Positions 24,871 through 33,727 of a stretch of DNA of 64,000 nucleotides are shown here, in pieces. A program made the translations under genes and the position numbers. Each line of letters begins with the position of its first letter. The first letter of the stretch is position 1. Source of the DNA: a bacterium (GTDB taxonomy: Bacteria > Elusimicrobiota > Elusimicrobia > Elusimicrobiales > UBA9959); NCBI GenBank assembly GCA_021789695.1, contig JAJYJH010000001.1, forward strand, positions 62,001-126,000, given 5' to 3'. The notes below the pieces were generated by a model. It was not told where the DNA came from and ran no database searches. It saw nothing but the letters and a program-made list of their open reading frames with translations.

Positions 24871-26669
24871 TGCTCCCCCTGCCCGCAGTAACGCAGTTTC
24901 TCGGCCAGAGAGTCTTCGTCGGCGAAATCCGCGGGATAGACCAGAGCGTTTATCTTCCATTCGTACTCGGAGGAAGGGCCGTAAAGGGCGCGCAGCTCGG
25001 CCTGCAGCAGAGCTGTGGCCTTCCCGCATTCCTTCAGCCCGCAATCAGCCAGCAGCACTATGAATTCCCCCGGCCCCCGCTTGAGCATGGCGTGATAGCT
25101 GCGCAGCCGACTCCTGACGAAGGCCCCTATCCTGCCGTCCAGATCGACGGCGCCCTGGCCGCTGTTCCTGACCGCGGGCGGCGCCGTCAGGGTAAGCGCC
25201 GAGAATTCGCGCTTGCCTTTGGTTCCCTCTATCTCCTGGCGGGCCGCGAGCCGGACCGCGGAGCAGAAGTCCAGCCGCGGCAGGGTTACGCAGAAGCGCG
25301 CGGAGCTTCCCTTCTCGCTTTCCGCCCAGATGCGCCCGAGATGCAGCTCGACTATGCCTTTGGAGATGGCCAGGCCGAGTCCGGTGCCTTCGGCGCTGGC
25401 GCCCGCAGGGGCCTTCACGCGCGAGAACTTCCTGAAGAGCTTGGGGATGTCCTCCGGGTCCAGACCTTCGCCGGAGTTCTGCACGCAGATCCTGGCCTCT
25501 TCCCCGGAGACCTGCAGCGCAACCCTTATGTCCCCGCCGCGCGGCGTGAACTTGAGCGCGTTGGAGACCAGGTTGATCAGCACCTCGGATATTTTCTCCC
25601 GGTCGCAGAAGGTGCGCGCCGGAACTTCTCCCAGCTCGGCCGTGAGTTTTATCCCTCTTTCGGAGGCGAGGTAAAGGTAGTCGGAGACCGTGGCGGCGCA
25701 AAGCTCGCGGAGATCCGAGTCCTCCATGTTCACCGGCATCACCCCGGCCTCTATCTTGGTGATGTCCATCAGCGCGTCTATCATGCGGTTCAGGCGCGAG
25801 CAGTTGTCCAGCCCCATCCGCACTATCTCCCGCTGTTTCTCGGAGGGTTCCCCCACGGTGCCGTCGTATATCATCTGCAGCGATTCCCTGACCACCGTCA
25901 GCGGCGAGCGCAGCTCGTGGGCGACGTGGGAGATGAATTCCTCCCGGATCCGCTCCAACATCCTGGCGGCGCTGATGTCCCGCAGCATCACGAGGCGGCA
26001 GGTTTCCCCGCCCCAGTATATCTCTACGGCGCGGACTTCCGCCGGGACCGTCCTGCCGTCGGGCCTGTGGAAATCTGTCTCCACCGGACCTTCCAGAGAG
26101 CACTTGAGGTCCAACTTCTTGGACAGGAGGTCTTCGCGCCTGCGGGCCAGCAGCCGTTCCGCTCCCCTGTTGGCGAAGAGCACGCTGCGGTCGGGGCGCA
26201 CCACCAGGAAGCCCTCCGGGATTTTCTCGAACATCTCCTTGAGGCGGGCCTCCCTTTCCCTGGCCTTCTGGTCTATCCTGGCCCGTTCAATAGCGTAACT
26301 GATGGAGTAGCCCATCCATTCGCCGGTGATTTTCCCCTTCACCATGTAGTCCTGCGCGCCTTTCTTGATGAGCAGCAGGCCGAGCTTTTCCTCGTGCATG
26401 CCCGTCATGACGATGATAGGCCTGTCCTTGAACAGGACCTTCGCCCGCAACAGCGTGTCGGCGCCGTAGGAATCCGGCAGGTTCAGGTCCAGCAGCACCA
26501 CGTCGGCGCGTTCCAGCTTGTCTAAATCCTTGGCGGCGCTGAGAGAACCGGCCGCGCGCAGACGGAACGGGCCGCCTTTCAGCCCGTGGAAAAGCGCGCT
26601 GATCGCCTCGGCGTCGTATGGGTTGTCCTCTACCAGCAGGACCTGGACCACTTTTTCCGATAACGGCAT
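24867..26669 (-). CDS. Hybrid sensor histidine kinase (REC-PAS-HisKA-HATPase) with degenerate GGDEF-like tail
   Basis: The 600-residue kinase has no transmembrane segment, so it is probably cytoplasmic. Domains in order are an N-terminal receiver (Asp61 in VVLLDLNLPD), a PAS-like region (about 140-230), HisKA with phosphoacceptor His251 in SHVAHELRSPLTV, and an HATPase with NLVSNALKFTP and GTGLGLAISKGIVELH. After about residue 465, a segment resembles a GGDEF domain: REFSALTLT, then FVRSRLRSYHAMLKRGPGEF, IVLLAD and VYPADFADEDSLAEKL. The signature is GPGEF and the metal-ligand aspartate is missing, so cyclase activity is unlikely. It is coupled to the receiver gene downstream. An N-terminal receiver suggests control by another kinase. 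Confidence 0.93.
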   Translation of the reverse strand: MPLSEKVVQVLLVEDNPYDAEAISALFHGLKGGPFRLRAAGSLSAAKDLDKLERADVVLLDLNLPDSYGADTLLRAKVLFKDRPIIVMTGMHEEKLGLLLIKKGAQDYMVKGKITGEWMGYSISYAIERARIDQKAREREARLKEMFEKIPEGFLVVRPDRSVLFANRGAERLLARRREDLLSKKLDLKCSLEGPVETDFHRPDGRTVPAEVRAVEIYWGGETCRLVMLRDISAARMLERIREEFISHVAHELRSPLTVVRESLQMIYDGTVGEPSEKQREIVRMGLDNCSRLNRMIDALMDITKIEAGVMPVNMEDSDLRELCAATVSDYLYLASERGIKLTAELGEVPARTFCDREKISEVLINLVSNALKFTPRGGDIRVALQVSGEEARICVQNSGEGLDPEDIPKLFRKFSRVKAPAGASAEGTGLGLAISKGIVELHLGRIWAESEKGSSARFCVTLPRLDFCSAVRLAARQEIEGTKGKREFSALTLTAPPAVRNSGQGAVDLDGRIGAFVRSRLRSYHAMLKRGPGEFIVLLADCGLKECGKATALLQAELRALYGPSSEYEWKINALVYPADFADEDSLAEKLRYCGQGEQ

Positions 26670-26807
26670 TCTCCCTCCCGAACACGCGGCTTCTGGAAGG
26701 CTGCGGCGGCCTGTCCGGGCGCCGGCGTCCTAGGAACGATAATTTCTTCTCCCCCAACTCAAGGATAATATATAAGCGGTTCGGGCGCAATAGCCTTTTG
26801 AGTACAT

Positions 26808-26838
26808 AAAAAAGACCGCCGGCTTGCGGCCGGCGGTC
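26808..26838 (-). terminator. Intrinsic terminator of the secreted-protein gene
   Basis: On the minus strand the stem GACCGCCGGC/GCCGGCGGTC is followed by a run of six T, located 24 bases beyond the stop of the gene at 26862-27725. It is a textbook hairpin. Confidence 0.9.
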
Positions 26839-26861
26839 CTGGCTGTAACCTCTCTGTGTCC

Positions 26862-27725
26862 TTACTGGAAGAAGTAGACGTTTACGGCGTAGTTCAGCGT
26901 GCCGTCCCCGCCCAAATCTACCGGCTGGTCGAGCTTGAAGGTGCGGGAGGCGATGAAGACCTTCTGATTGTCTGAGAGGAATTTCCGGTAGTCGGCCAGC
27001 TTGGCGGCTATGCCGGCCTCGTCCTTGGAGAGCAAGGTCTTGAAGCCAACGAGCCTGCCGATGTAGACCATCGAGAAGGAGGAGTCATTCTTGACCAGCG
27101 TGACGGAGTTGGCCAGCAGATCGAAGTCTATGTCGTCCCCGTTCTTGAGCTGGCGCAGCTGGACCTCGTGGTCCATGTTCTCTTCGGGTTTCGTCAGGTA
27201 ATATACGGCTACGGTGGGGCGGATATAGTCGTTCTTCGTTATCCTCAGCGCCGCCACGGGGGTCAGGCCGGAGTTGTCCAGCGCCGAGACCAGATCCCCC
27301 TGCAGCTTGGCCATCGTGGAGGAACTGAGGGCGTCGTAGTTCATCTTATCCGCAGTAAAGCCGCGTATCACGCGGCCGTCAGGAGACTCGTACGTAAGTA
27401 TCCCGAACTGGTCCTTGTATTCGGTGCCGGTCACCTTCATGCCGTACTTGGCCAGTATAGGGGTCCACATGCCGGTAAAGGCCTTGAAGTCGGACTCGGT
27501 TTCGGCGTAGGTGGAGAGCAGGCTCTTGGAGGCCTGCGGCAGCAGGGCCAGGTCGCTTATTTCGGCGGTGGCCGGCGCCTGGACCGCCCGGAGCACCGGC
27601 GCGGGGGCTTTAAGAGCGGAAAGCGAAAACTTGCTTATGTCGGAAGCGGAAACGCCGTTAAGCTCGGCCGCGTAAACTGCCGAGGCACTGAGCATGGCTG
27701 CCATGGCTACGGTTATTTTTTTCAT
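26862..27725 (-). CDS. Hypothetical secreted protein
   Basis: A 287-residue protein with a clear Sec signal peptide (MKKITVAMAAMLSASAVYAA) and a mature part without recognised domains. The mature sequence has many Asp/Lys-rich strands such as GTEYKDQFGILTYESPDGRV and ends in DGTLNYAVNVYFFQ, an aromatic C-terminus of the kind seen in some exported proteins. The ATG at 27725 has an AGGAGG ribosome binding site; a longer upstream reading would place the signal peptide inside the protein. It is a single-gene unit with its own terminator. Codon use matches its neighbours. Confidence 0.8.
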   Translation of the reverse strand: MKKITVAMAAMLSASAVYAAELNGVSASDISKFSLSALKAPAPVLRAVQAPATAEISDLALLPQASKSLLSTYAETESDFKAFTGMWTPILAKYGMKVTGTEYKDQFGILTYESPDGRVIRGFTADKMNYDALSSSTMAKLQGDLVSALDNSGLTPVAALRITKNDYIRPTVAVYYLTKPEENMDHEVQLRQLKNGDDIDFDLLANSVTLVKNDSSFSMVYIGRLVGFKTLLSKDEAGIAAKLADYRKFLSDNQKVFIASRTFKLDQPVDLGGDGTLNYAVNVYFFQ

Positions 27726-27818
27726 CAAGACTCCTCCTGCTGTCTGCGCGTATATTTTATTACTTAACGCCACCGGACGGAAGGGCTGAACGGCCGCATT
27801 CCGTATAGGACATTCGGC

Positions 27819-29033
27819 CTATTGATATCGGTCAAGCCCGGCTCCGCCTAGGCGGCTCTGGGCCCGCCATTTTCCGAAGGCCTTGCCGCGGGATTCCAGT
27901 TTTTCTATGAAGGCCCTCATGCGGCGGCTGATGCGCCCCCCGGGGGTTTTTGCAAGAGGCGTGCCCGGCAGCGGCATGAAAGCGTGGGTGTGTATGATGG
28001 CCCCGGCAGAGACGAGGAACTGTATCATCTCCATGGCGGCGTCCTCGTCCTCGCGCGTCTCCCCTGGCAGACCGAAGATGAAGTCGAAGTAAGGCGTGAG
28101 GCGGTGTTCCCGGCAGAGCCGCGCCGCCTCCAGGATCTCCCCGGGCCCGTGGCCGCGCCGGATGGCCCGCAGCAGGCCGGGGCTGGCGGCCTGCGCGCCT
28201 ATGACCAGCCTGCGGTTGGAGGCGTATTTCCTCACCAGTTCCAGCGCCTCGTGGGTGACGTGGTCGGGGCGTACCTCCGAAGGGAAGGAACCGGCGAAGA
28301 TGCGGCCGCCCCTGGCCGAAGCCAGCTTGCCGGCGCTTTCCAGCAGTTCCCGCAGGGCGGCGGAGTTCATGGCTCTGCCGTCAGGGGAGCCGTAGGAGAA
28401 GGCGTCGGGCGTAATAAACCGCACGTCCTTCAGGCCTCTGGCGAACATGGTCTCCATCGCCCGCAATATCCCGTCTACCGGGCGATGGCGGGGTTTCGCA
28501 CCGAAGAGGAAGGAGGTCTGGCAGTAGGCGCAGGAGTAAGGGCAGCCCCTGGTAATCTCTATAGCGCCGAAAAGGCCCCACTTGGCGGAGAACGGCGGGT
28601 ACTCCGAAAGAACGGCCGGCGTCCCCCTCAGGACGCCGCGCGGCGGCGGCTTTCCTGCGGCCAGGTCCGAGAGCAGGCGCGGGAAAACTCTTTCCCCCTC
28701 GCCGGCCACGACGTAGTCGAATCCCAGGTCCAGTGTCTCGCCTGGGACCGCGCTGGGGTGAGGACCTCCGGCGATGAGGACGGCGGCCGGGGCGGACTTT
28801 TTCAGTCTCTTAACTAGGGAGGCCGCGCCCGCTTTCTGGCAGGTGAAGAACGAGAGCGCGGCGGCCGCGCCGGCGCCGCCGTCCCGGGAGAGCTCTGCCA
28901 GCGTCTCCGCCGCCGTGGCCGGGAAGACGGCCCGCAGTCCCGGCGGGCCGTACGTTTCCAGCGCCCCGGCCAGCGCGTTCACGCTGTAGCGGTTCTCCCG
29001 GCTATAGTGGAAAATCAGCTTGTTAAGGGTCAC
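27819..29033 (-). CDS. B12-binding domain radical SAM protein
   Basis: The 404-residue protein combines an N-terminal cobalamin-binding-like domain (VLIAGGPHPSAVPGETLDL and DYVVAGEGERVF) with a radical SAM core whose cluster motif is CPYSCAYC in EITRGCPYSCAYCQTS. HTHAFMPLPGTPLAKTP near the end is typical of this group. The arrangement resembles B12-dependent methyltransferases and related archaeal-type proteins, but the substrate cannot be read. It starts with GTG overlapping the previous stop (GTGA) and is the last gene of the crp-hisS-aspS-lipA run. No other cofactor genes are nearby. Confidence 0.9.
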   Translation of the reverse strand: MTLNKLIFHYSRENRYSVNALAGALETYGPPGLRAVFPATAAETLAELSRDGGAGAAAALSFFTCQKAGAASLVKRLKKSAPAAVLIAGGPHPSAVPGETLDLGFDYVVAGEGERVFPRLLSDLAAGKPPPRGVLRGTPAVLSEYPPFSAKWGLFGAIEITRGCPYSCAYCQTSFLFGAKPRHRPVDGILRAMETMFARGLKDVRFITPDAFSYGSPDGRAMNSAALRELLESAGKLASARGGRIFAGSFPSEVRPDHVTHEALELVRKYASNRRLVIGAQAASPGLLRAIRRGHGPGEILEAARLCREHRLTPYFDFIFGLPGETREDEDAAMEMIQFLVSAGAIIHTHAFMPLPGTPLAKTPGGRISRRMRAFIEKLESRGKAFGKWRAQSRLGGAGLDRYQ

Positions 29034-29749
29034 CAGAATGTGAGTCGCCCGCTCTTGCCGGCCTCAGGTCCGGACAGGGCCAGCAGGAACGAATAGGCCC
29101 TGGCCAGCGCCAGGCTTAGCCAAGGAAGGAAGACGAAAGTTTTGAGGGAGGCCGCGGCTATGGTCCAGGGCTTGAGGTCCAGGACGGCAGCCGGGGCTTT
29201 CATGCTGCCGGTGACGACGTAGATGTCCGGCACGGACATGGTTATGGCCAGCGTCAGCATGACCAGCGGGAAAAGCCGGATCTTCCAGCCGTTGGTGATG
29301 GCGGCGCTGAGGGCGAAGGACTCCTTTACGCCGGTCTTCCTGTCCACGACGGCGTATTCGCTGAACATGAAGGCCAGGTAGATGATTGCGCCGGGGATTA
29401 TGAGCAGGAAAAGGCCGCCCAGGGAAGCCAGCCCCAGCAGCAGGCTGACGGCTATGGCCCTGTGATAGACCGGGAAGGCGCTGAAAAGGTCCTTGAAGGA
29501 CGCGCCGGCGCCGCGGGCTATCTTTATGTACACTAGGTTCGCCCCTATGGTGAACGGGGTCAGGACGAAAAGCATGTACGGTACCGAAGGCAGCATGGAA
29601 TGCGTGCGGCTCATCAGCAGGAACGAGCCGGCGGAGACCGCGGCCAGCACCAGGTTCACCGAGAGCACAAGCGGCAGATGCGAGACGTAATCGTCCCAGG
29701 AGCGGGTGAACCAGGAGAAGGCCGCTCTGTCCATTTCAAAGGGCTGCAT
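29030..29749 (-). CDS. Polytopic inner-membrane protein of unknown function
   Basis: A 239-residue protein with about six hydrophobic segments, for example LVLSVNLVLAAVSAGSFLLM, MLFVLTPFTIGANLVYI, LGLASLGGLFLLIIPGAIIY and LFPLVMLTLAITMSV. The GxFLLIIPGxIIYLAFMF-type stretch is seen in DUF975/glycerophosphodiester phosphodiesterase membrane-domain-like proteins, which makes that the best guess. The start at 29749 is supported by a GAGGAGG ribosome binding site inside the end of lipA, so the two genes overlap by 14 bases. It overlaps the radical SAM gene by four. Confidence 0.75.
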   Translation of the reverse strand: MQPFEMDRAAFSWFTRSWDDYVSHLPLVLSVNLVLAAVSAGSFLLMSRTHSMLPSVPYMLFVLTPFTIGANLVYIKIARGAGASFKDLFSAFPVYHRAIAVSLLLGLASLGGLFLLIIPGAIIYLAFMFSEYAVVDRKTGVKESFALSAAITNGWKIRLFPLVMLTLAITMSVPDIYVVTGSMKAPAAVLDLKPWTIAAASLKTFVFLPWLSLALARAYSFLLALSGPEAGKSGRLTFW

Positions 29750-30617
29750 ATGCCTCCTCGTAAAGAACCCGGGCCCGGAAAGAACTCCTGACCAGCGGTC
29801 CGGAAAGCACGGCTTTTATGCCGGTCGCCCTGGCCTTCTCCTCCCACAGCCTGAACTCCTCCTCCGTGTAGTATTTCTCTACCGGCCTGTGCCCCTTCGA
29901 GGGGGCGAGGTACTGCCCCAAGGTCAGCAGGTCGCAGCCGGCTTCGGCCAGGTCGCCGATGGCCGCCCGCAGCTCCTCCGGCCTCTCCCCCAGGCCCAGC
30001 ATGATGCCGGACTTCGTCAGTATGTCGGGGCGAAGTTTCTTGGAACTGGAGATGACTGAGAGCGAACGCCTGTAATCCGCGCCGGCGCGGGCCCCGGAGT
30101 AAAGGCCGGAGACCATCTCCAGGTTGTGGGCGAGCACGTCCGGCCCGGAGGCGAGCACGGTTTCCAGCGCTTTTAGGTCGCCCCTGAAGTCCGGGATAAG
30201 CGGCTCGGTGCGGATGCCCGGGGAAAGTTCCTTGATCAGGCGGTTGGTTTCGGCGTAATGAGCCGCGCCGCCGTCCGGCAGATCGTCACGGGTGGGCGAG
30301 GTGAAGACCACGTATCTGAGTCCCCACTCGCGGCAGAGCTCCGCCGCACGGCGAGGCTCGCCCGGGTCCGGCGGAAGCGGCAGGCCTTTCCCGACGGCGC
30401 AAAAACCGCAGTTGCGGGTGCAGACGTCGCCCAGGATAAGGAACGTCGCCTCGCCCTCCGAGAAACACCTGCCCTTGTTGGGGCAGCGGGCTTCGTCGCA
30501 GACAGTGTGCAGGCGCATGGCCGCGAGGCGCGCGGCGGTGCCGGCTGCGGCCGTGCCGCGCAGGTCCGTCTTGTTCCGGCGGGCCTCCTTGAGTATCCAA
30601 TCGGGCAGCGCGGGCAT
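29736..30617 (-). CDS. lipA: Lipoyl synthase
   Basis: LipA inserts two sulphur atoms into octanoyl groups on lipoyl-dependent enzymes, using radical SAM chemistry. The 293-residue protein shows both cluster motifs: the auxiliary CDEARCPNKGRC and the radical SAM CTRNCGFCAVGKG. Further family sequences are TSPTRDDLPDGGA and LTLGQYLAPSKGHRPVEKYY. The ATG overlaps the aspS stop (ATGA). A lipB or lplA is not in the window. The membrane gene that follows overlaps its 3' end. Confidence 0.97.
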   Translation of the reverse strand: MPALPDWILKEARRNKTDLRGTAAAGTAARLAAMRLHTVCDEARCPNKGRCFSEGEATFLILGDVCTRNCGFCAVGKGLPLPPDPGEPRRAAELCREWGLRYVVFTSPTRDDLPDGGAAHYAETNRLIKELSPGIRTEPLIPDFRGDLKALETVLASGPDVLAHNLEMVSGLYSGARAGADYRRSLSVISSSKKLRPDILTKSGIMLGLGERPEELRAAIGDLAEAGCDLLTLGQYLAPSKGHRPVEKYYTEEEFRLWEEKARATGIKAVLSGPLVRSSFRARVLYEEAYAAL

Positions 30618-32407
30618 CAGTCTGCGACCTTCAGGTGCAGTTCCTTGAGCTGCTTGTCGTCTATCGGGGACGGGGCCTCGCTCATCGGGCAGGCGCCGCT
30701 GGTGGTCTTGGGGAAGGCTATCACGTCTCGTATAGAGTCGGTCCCGCAGATGAGGCCCACCAGCCGGTCGAAGCCTATGCCTATGCCGCCGTGGGGCGGC
30801 GCGCCGTAGTCCAGCGCGTTAACTATCATGCCGAAGCGGCGCTGCACGGCCTCTTTATCGTAGCCCATCAGGCCGAAGATCTTCTCCTGCATGGCGCGGC
30901 TGTGATTGCGCACCGAGCCGGAGCCGAGCTCCACGCCGTTCAGCACCAAGTCGTACTGGCACGAGCGGACGTTGCCCGGGTCGGTGTCCAGTTTATGCGT
31001 CTCCTCCGGCAGCGGCGCGGTGAACGGGTTGTGCGTAAAGGTCCAGCCGCCGGTCTCGGCGTCCTTTTCGAGCAGCGGGAAGTGGCGGACCCACAGGAAG
31101 GCCCAGTTCTTGAGTTTGGCAGGCTTCAGGCGGGCTATCAGCTCGCTCCTGAGCGCGCCCAGGCACGGGGCGGCCACGGCGGCCCTGTCGGCCGCTATGA
31201 AGACGGCGTCGCCGTCCTTGACTTCGAGGCGTTCTTTCAGCGCGGCCTGCTCTGCTTCGGAGAGGAACTTGAGCGACGGCGAGTCCCATTTGGCGTCCTT
31301 GAAGCGCAGCCAGACCAAGCCTTTGGCGCCGAGCTTCTTGACGAGTTCGGTGAGCTTGTCCATGTCCCCGCGGCTGAACGCGGCGGCCCCCTCGCCCTTC
31401 AGCGCGCGCACGACGCCGCCGCTCTCCAGCGCGCCGGAGAGTACCTTAAAGGCGGAGCGCGTGAAAATGTCGGAGCAGTCTTTTATCTCCAGGGTGTAGC
31501 GCAGGTCCGGCTTGTCGGAACCGTACTTCAGCATCGCGTCAGAGAATTCCAGCTCCGGGAAAGGCGCGGCGATTTCCTCTCCAACGGACGCGAAGACGGC
31601 CTTCATCATCCCCTCGACCACACGGGCTATGTCCTGTTCGTCCACGAAGGACATCTCCAGGTCTATCTGTGTATGCTCCGGCTGGCGGTCCGCCCTGAGC
31701 TCCTCGTCACGGAAGTTGCGGGCAAGCTGAAAGTAGCGGTCCATGCCGCTCATCATCAGGACCTGCTTGAACTGCTGCGGGCTCTGCGGCAGCGCGTAGA
31801 ATTCGCCCGGGTTGTTCCTTGACGGGACTACGAAGTCGCGCGCACCCTCCGGAGTGGAACGGGTCAGCATCGGGGTCTCTATCTCGTTGAAGTCGAGCGC
31901 GTAGAGGTAGTCGCGCACCACCCGGGACAGGCGGCTGCGCAGTACCAGGTTTTTAGCCATCTTGGGCCGGCGAAGGTCTAGAAACCGGTACTTGAGGCGC
32001 GTCTCCTCGCTGACTCCGGCGTGCTCTCCGAGGTCGAATGGCAGCGGCTGGGAGACGTTGAGGACGGCGATCTCGGAGGCCTCCAGCTCTATCTCGCCCG
32101 TGGGCATATTCTTGTTGGCGTTCGAGCCCGGGCGCGGGCGCACCTTGCCGGTGACGCGCAGGGCATATTCGCTCTTGGCCTCCTCGGCGGTGCCGAAGAC
32201 AGGGCTGTCAGGGGCTACGACGACCTGCGTGACGCCGTAGAGGTCGCGCAGGTTGATGAAGAGCACGCCGCCGTGGTTGCGCTTGGAGTCGTTCCAGCCG
32301 CACAGCGTGACGGTCTGCCCGGCGTCGGAGGCGGTGAGCTCTCCGCAGGTGTGTGTGCGGAGGGCGGTGGCTTTGGATGAGTAGTTGTTGGTCATGGTCT
32401 GGTCCAT
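30617..32407 (-). CDS. aspS: Aspartyl-tRNA synthetase
   Basis: AspS charges tRNA-Asp, possibly also tRNA-Asn in non-discriminating forms. The 596-residue length marks the bacterial type with the GAD insertion domain. The OB-fold (VTLCGWNDSKRNHGGVLFIN), motif 2 (ARNFRDEELRADRQPEHTQI) and motif 3 (GIGIGFDRLVGLICGTDSIR) are clear, and the tail includes AFPKTTSGACPMSEAPSPID. Because a separate asnS exists, it may well be discriminating, but that is inference. The first ATG (32407) and one four codons later are both possible; neither has a strong ribosome binding site. It lies 63 bases after hisS. Confidence 0.97.
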   Translation of the reverse strand: MDQTMTNNYSSKATALRTHTCGELTASDAGQTVTLCGWNDSKRNHGGVLFINLRDLYGVTQVVVAPDSPVFGTAEEAKSEYALRVTGKVRPRPGSNANKNMPTGEIELEASEIAVLNVSQPLPFDLGEHAGVSEETRLKYRFLDLRRPKMAKNLVLRSRLSRVVRDYLYALDFNEIETPMLTRSTPEGARDFVVPSRNNPGEFYALPQSPQQFKQVLMMSGMDRYFQLARNFRDEELRADRQPEHTQIDLEMSFVDEQDIARVVEGMMKAVFASVGEEIAAPFPELEFSDAMLKYGSDKPDLRYTLEIKDCSDIFTRSAFKVLSGALESGGVVRALKGEGAAAFSRGDMDKLTELVKKLGAKGLVWLRFKDAKWDSPSLKFLSEAEQAALKERLEVKDGDAVFIAADRAAVAAPCLGALRSELIARLKPAKLKNWAFLWVRHFPLLEKDAETGGWTFTHNPFTAPLPEETHKLDTDPGNVRSCQYDLVLNGVELGSGSVRNHSRAMQEKIFGLMGYDKEAVQRRFGMIVNALDYGAPPHGGIGIGFDRLVGLICGTDSIRDVIAFPKTTSGACPMSEAPSPIDDKQLKELHLKVAD

Positions 32408-32470
32408 AAGATTTCAGTCCCGCGAACTGCGCTGTCAGGCCCCTTCCGCCTTTTTAGGGAGCAATCCCGC

Positions 32471-33727
32471 TTATTTAACTTTTTTTAGAAGTTCTTTAAG
32501 GATTGGGGCCATGCCGTAAAAAGCTAGGCTCATTTGTTCCCCTTTCTCCTTCAACGGCTTAACCGTCACGGTGCCGTCCTTCAGTTCGGCATCGCCTATC
32601 AGCAGGGCGAAAGCGGCGCCGCTCTTGTCCGCCGAGCGCATCTGCGACTTTAGGCTCAGCCCGAAATCCGAAAAATCCGCGCTGACGCCGCCGGCGCGGA
32701 GGGCGCCGAGGAGCTCGAACGACTTGTTCCCGGCCTCCTTGGCCGCGGCTATTACGAAGACCGCGGGGGCCCCGCCCGGGGCGGACTTGTCCTTGAGGAG
32801 CATGGCGAGGCGGTCCACGCCTAGGGCCCAGCCGATGGCCGGGGCCGCGGGGCCGCCCATGGACTTCACGAGGTCGTCGTAGCGGCCGCCGCCGCAGACG
32901 GCGTCCTGGCTGCCCAGCGAGCCGCTGCGCACCTCGAAGACGGTGCGGGTGTAGTAGTCGAGGCCGCGCACGAGGCCAGGGTTGACGCGGAAATCCGCTC
33001 CCGAGAGCCTCAGCAACTCCTGTACGCGGGCGAAATGGGCGGAGCAGTCCGGGCAGAGCCGGAGTTTCGGGGCCTCTTGGGCCAGCCGGGGACCGTCTAT
33101 TTTGCAGTCCAGCGCGCGCAGCGGGTTGCGCTCTATACGGATGCGGCACGGCTCGCAGAGCTTCTCCGAGCAGCCGCGCAGGTAGGCCAGCAGCGTCTGG
33201 CGGTAGTTCCCGCGGCACTCGGCGCAGCCCAGCGAGTTGAGGTCCACGGTGCAGTCCGGCAGTCCGGCCCTCTCAAGCAGCTTCAGCAGCATCGTTATGG
33301 TCTCGGCGTCCGCGAAAGGCGAGGCGTTGCCTATGTGTTCGGCGCCTATCTGTTCGAACTCGCGGAAGCGGCCCGCCTGCGGGCGCTCGGCGCGGAACAT
33401 GTTGCCTATATAGTAGAACTTGGCGTTGCGGCCGCTCTGGGAGAGGTTCTGCTCTATGTAGGCCCGCACTACGCCCGGAGTGCCCTCCGGGCGCACGGCC
33501 ACCTCTCGGCCTCCGCCGTCGGTGAAGGCGTACATCTCCTTCTCCACTATGTCGGTGGTCTCTCCGGTGGACTTGACGAAGAGCTCCTTCATCTCTATCG
33601 TCGGAATGCGCAGTTCGCGGTAGCCGTAAAACGAGAAGACCTCCCGGGCAGTAGCCTCTATGGAAGCGAAGCGCTCGGAATCCGGCGGGAGCAGGTCCCT
33701 GAATCCTCGCAGGGAATGCACTGTCAT
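32471..33727 (-). CDS. hisS: Histidyl-tRNA synthetase
   Basis: HisS charges tRNA-His. The 418-residue class II enzyme shows motif 2 in MFRAERPQAGRFREFEQIG, the HisA motif in LVRGLDYYTRTVFEV and CGGGRYDDLVKSMGG, and motif 3 in GWALGVDRLAMLL. The C-terminal anticodon-binding domain (residues about 325-418) ends in TVTVKPLKEKGEQMSL. A pair of Cys-x2-Cys sequences (CAECRG, CEPCRI, CPDCSAHF) inside the catalytic insertion resembles a metal-binding knuckle seen in some bacterial HisS. Its ATG overlaps the crp-like stop (ATGA). The hisS-aspS order is conserved in many bacteria. Confidence 0.97.
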   Translation of the reverse strand: MTVHSLRGFRDLLPPDSERFASIEATAREVFSFYGYRELRIPTIEMKELFVKSTGETTDIVEKEMYAFTDGGGREVAVRPEGTPGVVRAYIEQNLSQSGRNAKFYYIGNMFRAERPQAGRFREFEQIGAEHIGNASPFADAETITMLLKLLERAGLPDCTVDLNSLGCAECRGNYRQTLLAYLRGCSEKLCEPCRIRIERNPLRALDCKIDGPRLAQEAPKLRLCPDCSAHFARVQELLRLSGADFRVNPGLVRGLDYYTRTVFEVRSGSLGSQDAVCGGGRYDDLVKSMGGPAAPAIGWALGVDRLAMLLKDKSAPGGAPAVFVIAAAKEAGNKSFELLGALRAGGVSADFSDFGLSLKSQMRSADKSGAAFALLIGDAELKDGTVTVKPLKEKGEQMSLAFYGMAPILKELLKKVK

